Source: Candidatus Heimdallarchaeota archaeon (GTDB lineage: Archaea; Asgardarchaeota; Heimdallarchaeia; Hodarchaeales; LC-3). From it: 5,777 nt of DNA. The translations under genes and the position numbers were made by a program. The notes under the pieces are model-generated. The model ran no database searches. It was not told the origin of the DNA and saw only the letters and a list, made by a program, of their open reading frames with translations. How positions within the stretch are numbered: the stretch's first letter is position 1; every line of letters begins with the position of its first letter. Shown here piece by piece: positions 4,806 to 5,777 of this stretch. The stretch is from assembly GCA_027364495.1 (NCBI GenBank), contig DAHXPE010000118.1, positions 1-5,777 of the forward strand, in the 5' to 3' direction.

Positions 4806-5316
4806 GATTTTGTTCGTTATGTTACCATACTTTTTATTTTCATCTTAAATCGCTATTTTGCCAAATATTCAATATATTTGATTTATGCTCAAAACTATGA
4901 GCAAATCATGGTCAATTTTTAATTTATAGAATTTTCCTGAATATTGCAATCTTAACGCAATTAGGAGTCATTTATTAATCCCCTAAGATATTGAATGAAT
5001 TTTTGTTTTGGAAATCTTTTTAGGCAGATTGATGTTTATTCAATTAGAATTATAAAATTTTTTCCTTGATACTATCTGTTTGAGCTATGATATCTTTTTT
5101 TATCCTTTTTTTCAATTTTTTAAATATGCTAAAATAAGAATTTACTTTAGTTATATTTAATAGTTTTTACATAACTCTCAATATATTTTCAGAGGAAAAA
5201 TCGGTCAGGAAAGTGCTGCTCATAATATTACTGTGGATCTCAGCTAGTGATTATTTAGTAAATAAACCATAAAGAATTAAAGGAGATTAATATAGGCTGG
5301 TTATAATAATAGAAGT
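4806..5316. other. AT-rich intergenic region without a supported gene
   Basis: Both strands are broken by frequent stops and no protein family signature is visible. The only clear structure is the inverted repeat TGCTCA (4886-4891) / TGAGCA (4898-4903) with a 6-base loop. T-rich tracts occur around 5050-5120. An AGGAG at 5280-5284 is too far from the ATG at 5317 to serve it. Confidence 0.6.
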
Positions 5317-5620
5317 ATGCATGTAAGTATTGGTAAAGTAGCAACCATGATAGGTGTTGCTGTAAGTACGTTGCGAAGGTAGGATAACGAAGGAAAATTA
5401 CCAGCAGACTGTAAAACTATTGGCAAGTATAGACGGTACAATAGTATAACAATTATACAATATATGAAAAATCAAACAGATGAACTACAATCAGTAAACA
5501 AAAATACTTTTGAAACCGCTATTGTCTAGTATGAGGTAGTAAACAAAAAAATGATTTGGAAACACAATAATATATCTGTGAAATGTAAGCAATACAGAGT
5601 AAATTCATATATTGTATTTT
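5317..5620 (+). pseudogene. Broken IS607-type serine recombinase (TnpA) remnant
   Basis: From ATG 5317 the frame reads MHVSIGKVATMIGVAVSTLRR, a TAG stop (5380-5382), then DNEGKLPADCKTIGKYRRY. This is the MerR-like N-terminal helix-turn-helix of IS607 TnpA (SIGEVAKMLGVSPSTLRRW, GKL, T.G..RRY), with the expected Trp codon TGG changed to TAG. After a linker, TAG at 5527-5529 and a frame shift, SKQKNDLETQ is read from 5538 to 5567. This matches the start of the resolvase catalytic domain (YARVSS.KQK.DLE.Q), and AGT 5538-5540 would be the catalytic serine codon. Traces such as YRVNSYIV follow in another frame up to about 5620, then similarity ends. No TnpB is visible before the window ends. The gene is dead. 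Confidence 0.75.
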
Positions 5621-5777
5621 ATTTTTTTAAAAAATCACTATAAGGTCAAAAATCCGTTGGGTTAACTGTTCATCAAGACAAATTTCATTTTTCCCTTTTC
5701 AGTAATAATGACTAGAACTTATTCTTTTTTCTGATTCAAAACAGAATTACTAATTAATTTCCCTTTTATAGTAAAAA
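5621..5777. other. AT-rich end of window, no supported gene
   Basis: Only very short open frames are present. The minus strand carries TACTATAAAAGGG (5773-5761), a good match to an archaeal TATA box, but no gene convincing enough to pair with it follows within the window. Confidence 0.4.

Noticed and set aside
4886..4903. TGCTCA/TGAGCA inverted repeat as a terminator or operator
   Set aside because: It has a six-base stem only, no T-tract, no gene at a suitable distance and no second copy.

Overview
The window looks like archaeal DNA of low G+C content. The evidence is a secreted binding protein ending in a PGF-CTERM-like archaeosortase anchor, many N-glycosylation sequons, TATA-type promoter elements, T-rich terminators and GGTGA ribosome binding sites. 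The C-terminal anchor would fit an Asgard (Heimdall-like) or other mesophilic archaeon, but the lineage is an inference from one gene and is not settled.

Layout. Bases 1-90 hold the last 29 codons of an unidentified gene. From about 138 to 3310 there are two IS110-family insertion sequences, head to tail, with a unit offset of about 1742 bp. Unit 1 (about 138-1880) has a left-end hairpin with a T-tract, a noncoding leader that folds as a bridge-RNA candidate (332-476), and a DEDD/serine transposase gene (495-1855). That gene is interrupted by a -1 frame change at a run of nine A. Unit 2 (about 1881-3310) is a diverged and decayed relative. Its transposase has several stop codons, a 10-bp repeat expansion and a deletion of about 321 bp. 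Its leader RNA still folds the same way, with compensatory base changes.

On the opposite strand, 4705-3341 encodes a type-1 periplasmic-binding-protein-like (LivK-like) solute receptor with a signal peptide, a serine-rich stalk and a C-terminal anchor. It ends at a hairpin and T-rich terminator. Upstream of it are three TGTC..GACA-like palindromes spaced exactly 16 bp apart, which look like an operator. No permease or ATPase gene is present. Bases 4806-5316 contain no supported gene. Bases 5317 to about 5620 are the broken 5' part of an IS607-type serine recombinase (MerR-like helix-turn-helix, then the start of the catalytic domain).

How it works together. The most interesting object is the IS110 leader. 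Two divergent copies in one window allow a by-eye covariation test. Paired substitutions in several stems support a selected RNA structure where IS110 elements are known to encode bridge RNA. In unit 1 the 3' strand of the outer RNA stem can alternatively pair with the transposase ribosome binding site, suggesting a switch between bridge-RNA folding and translation. The solute receptor appears to be an independent host gene.
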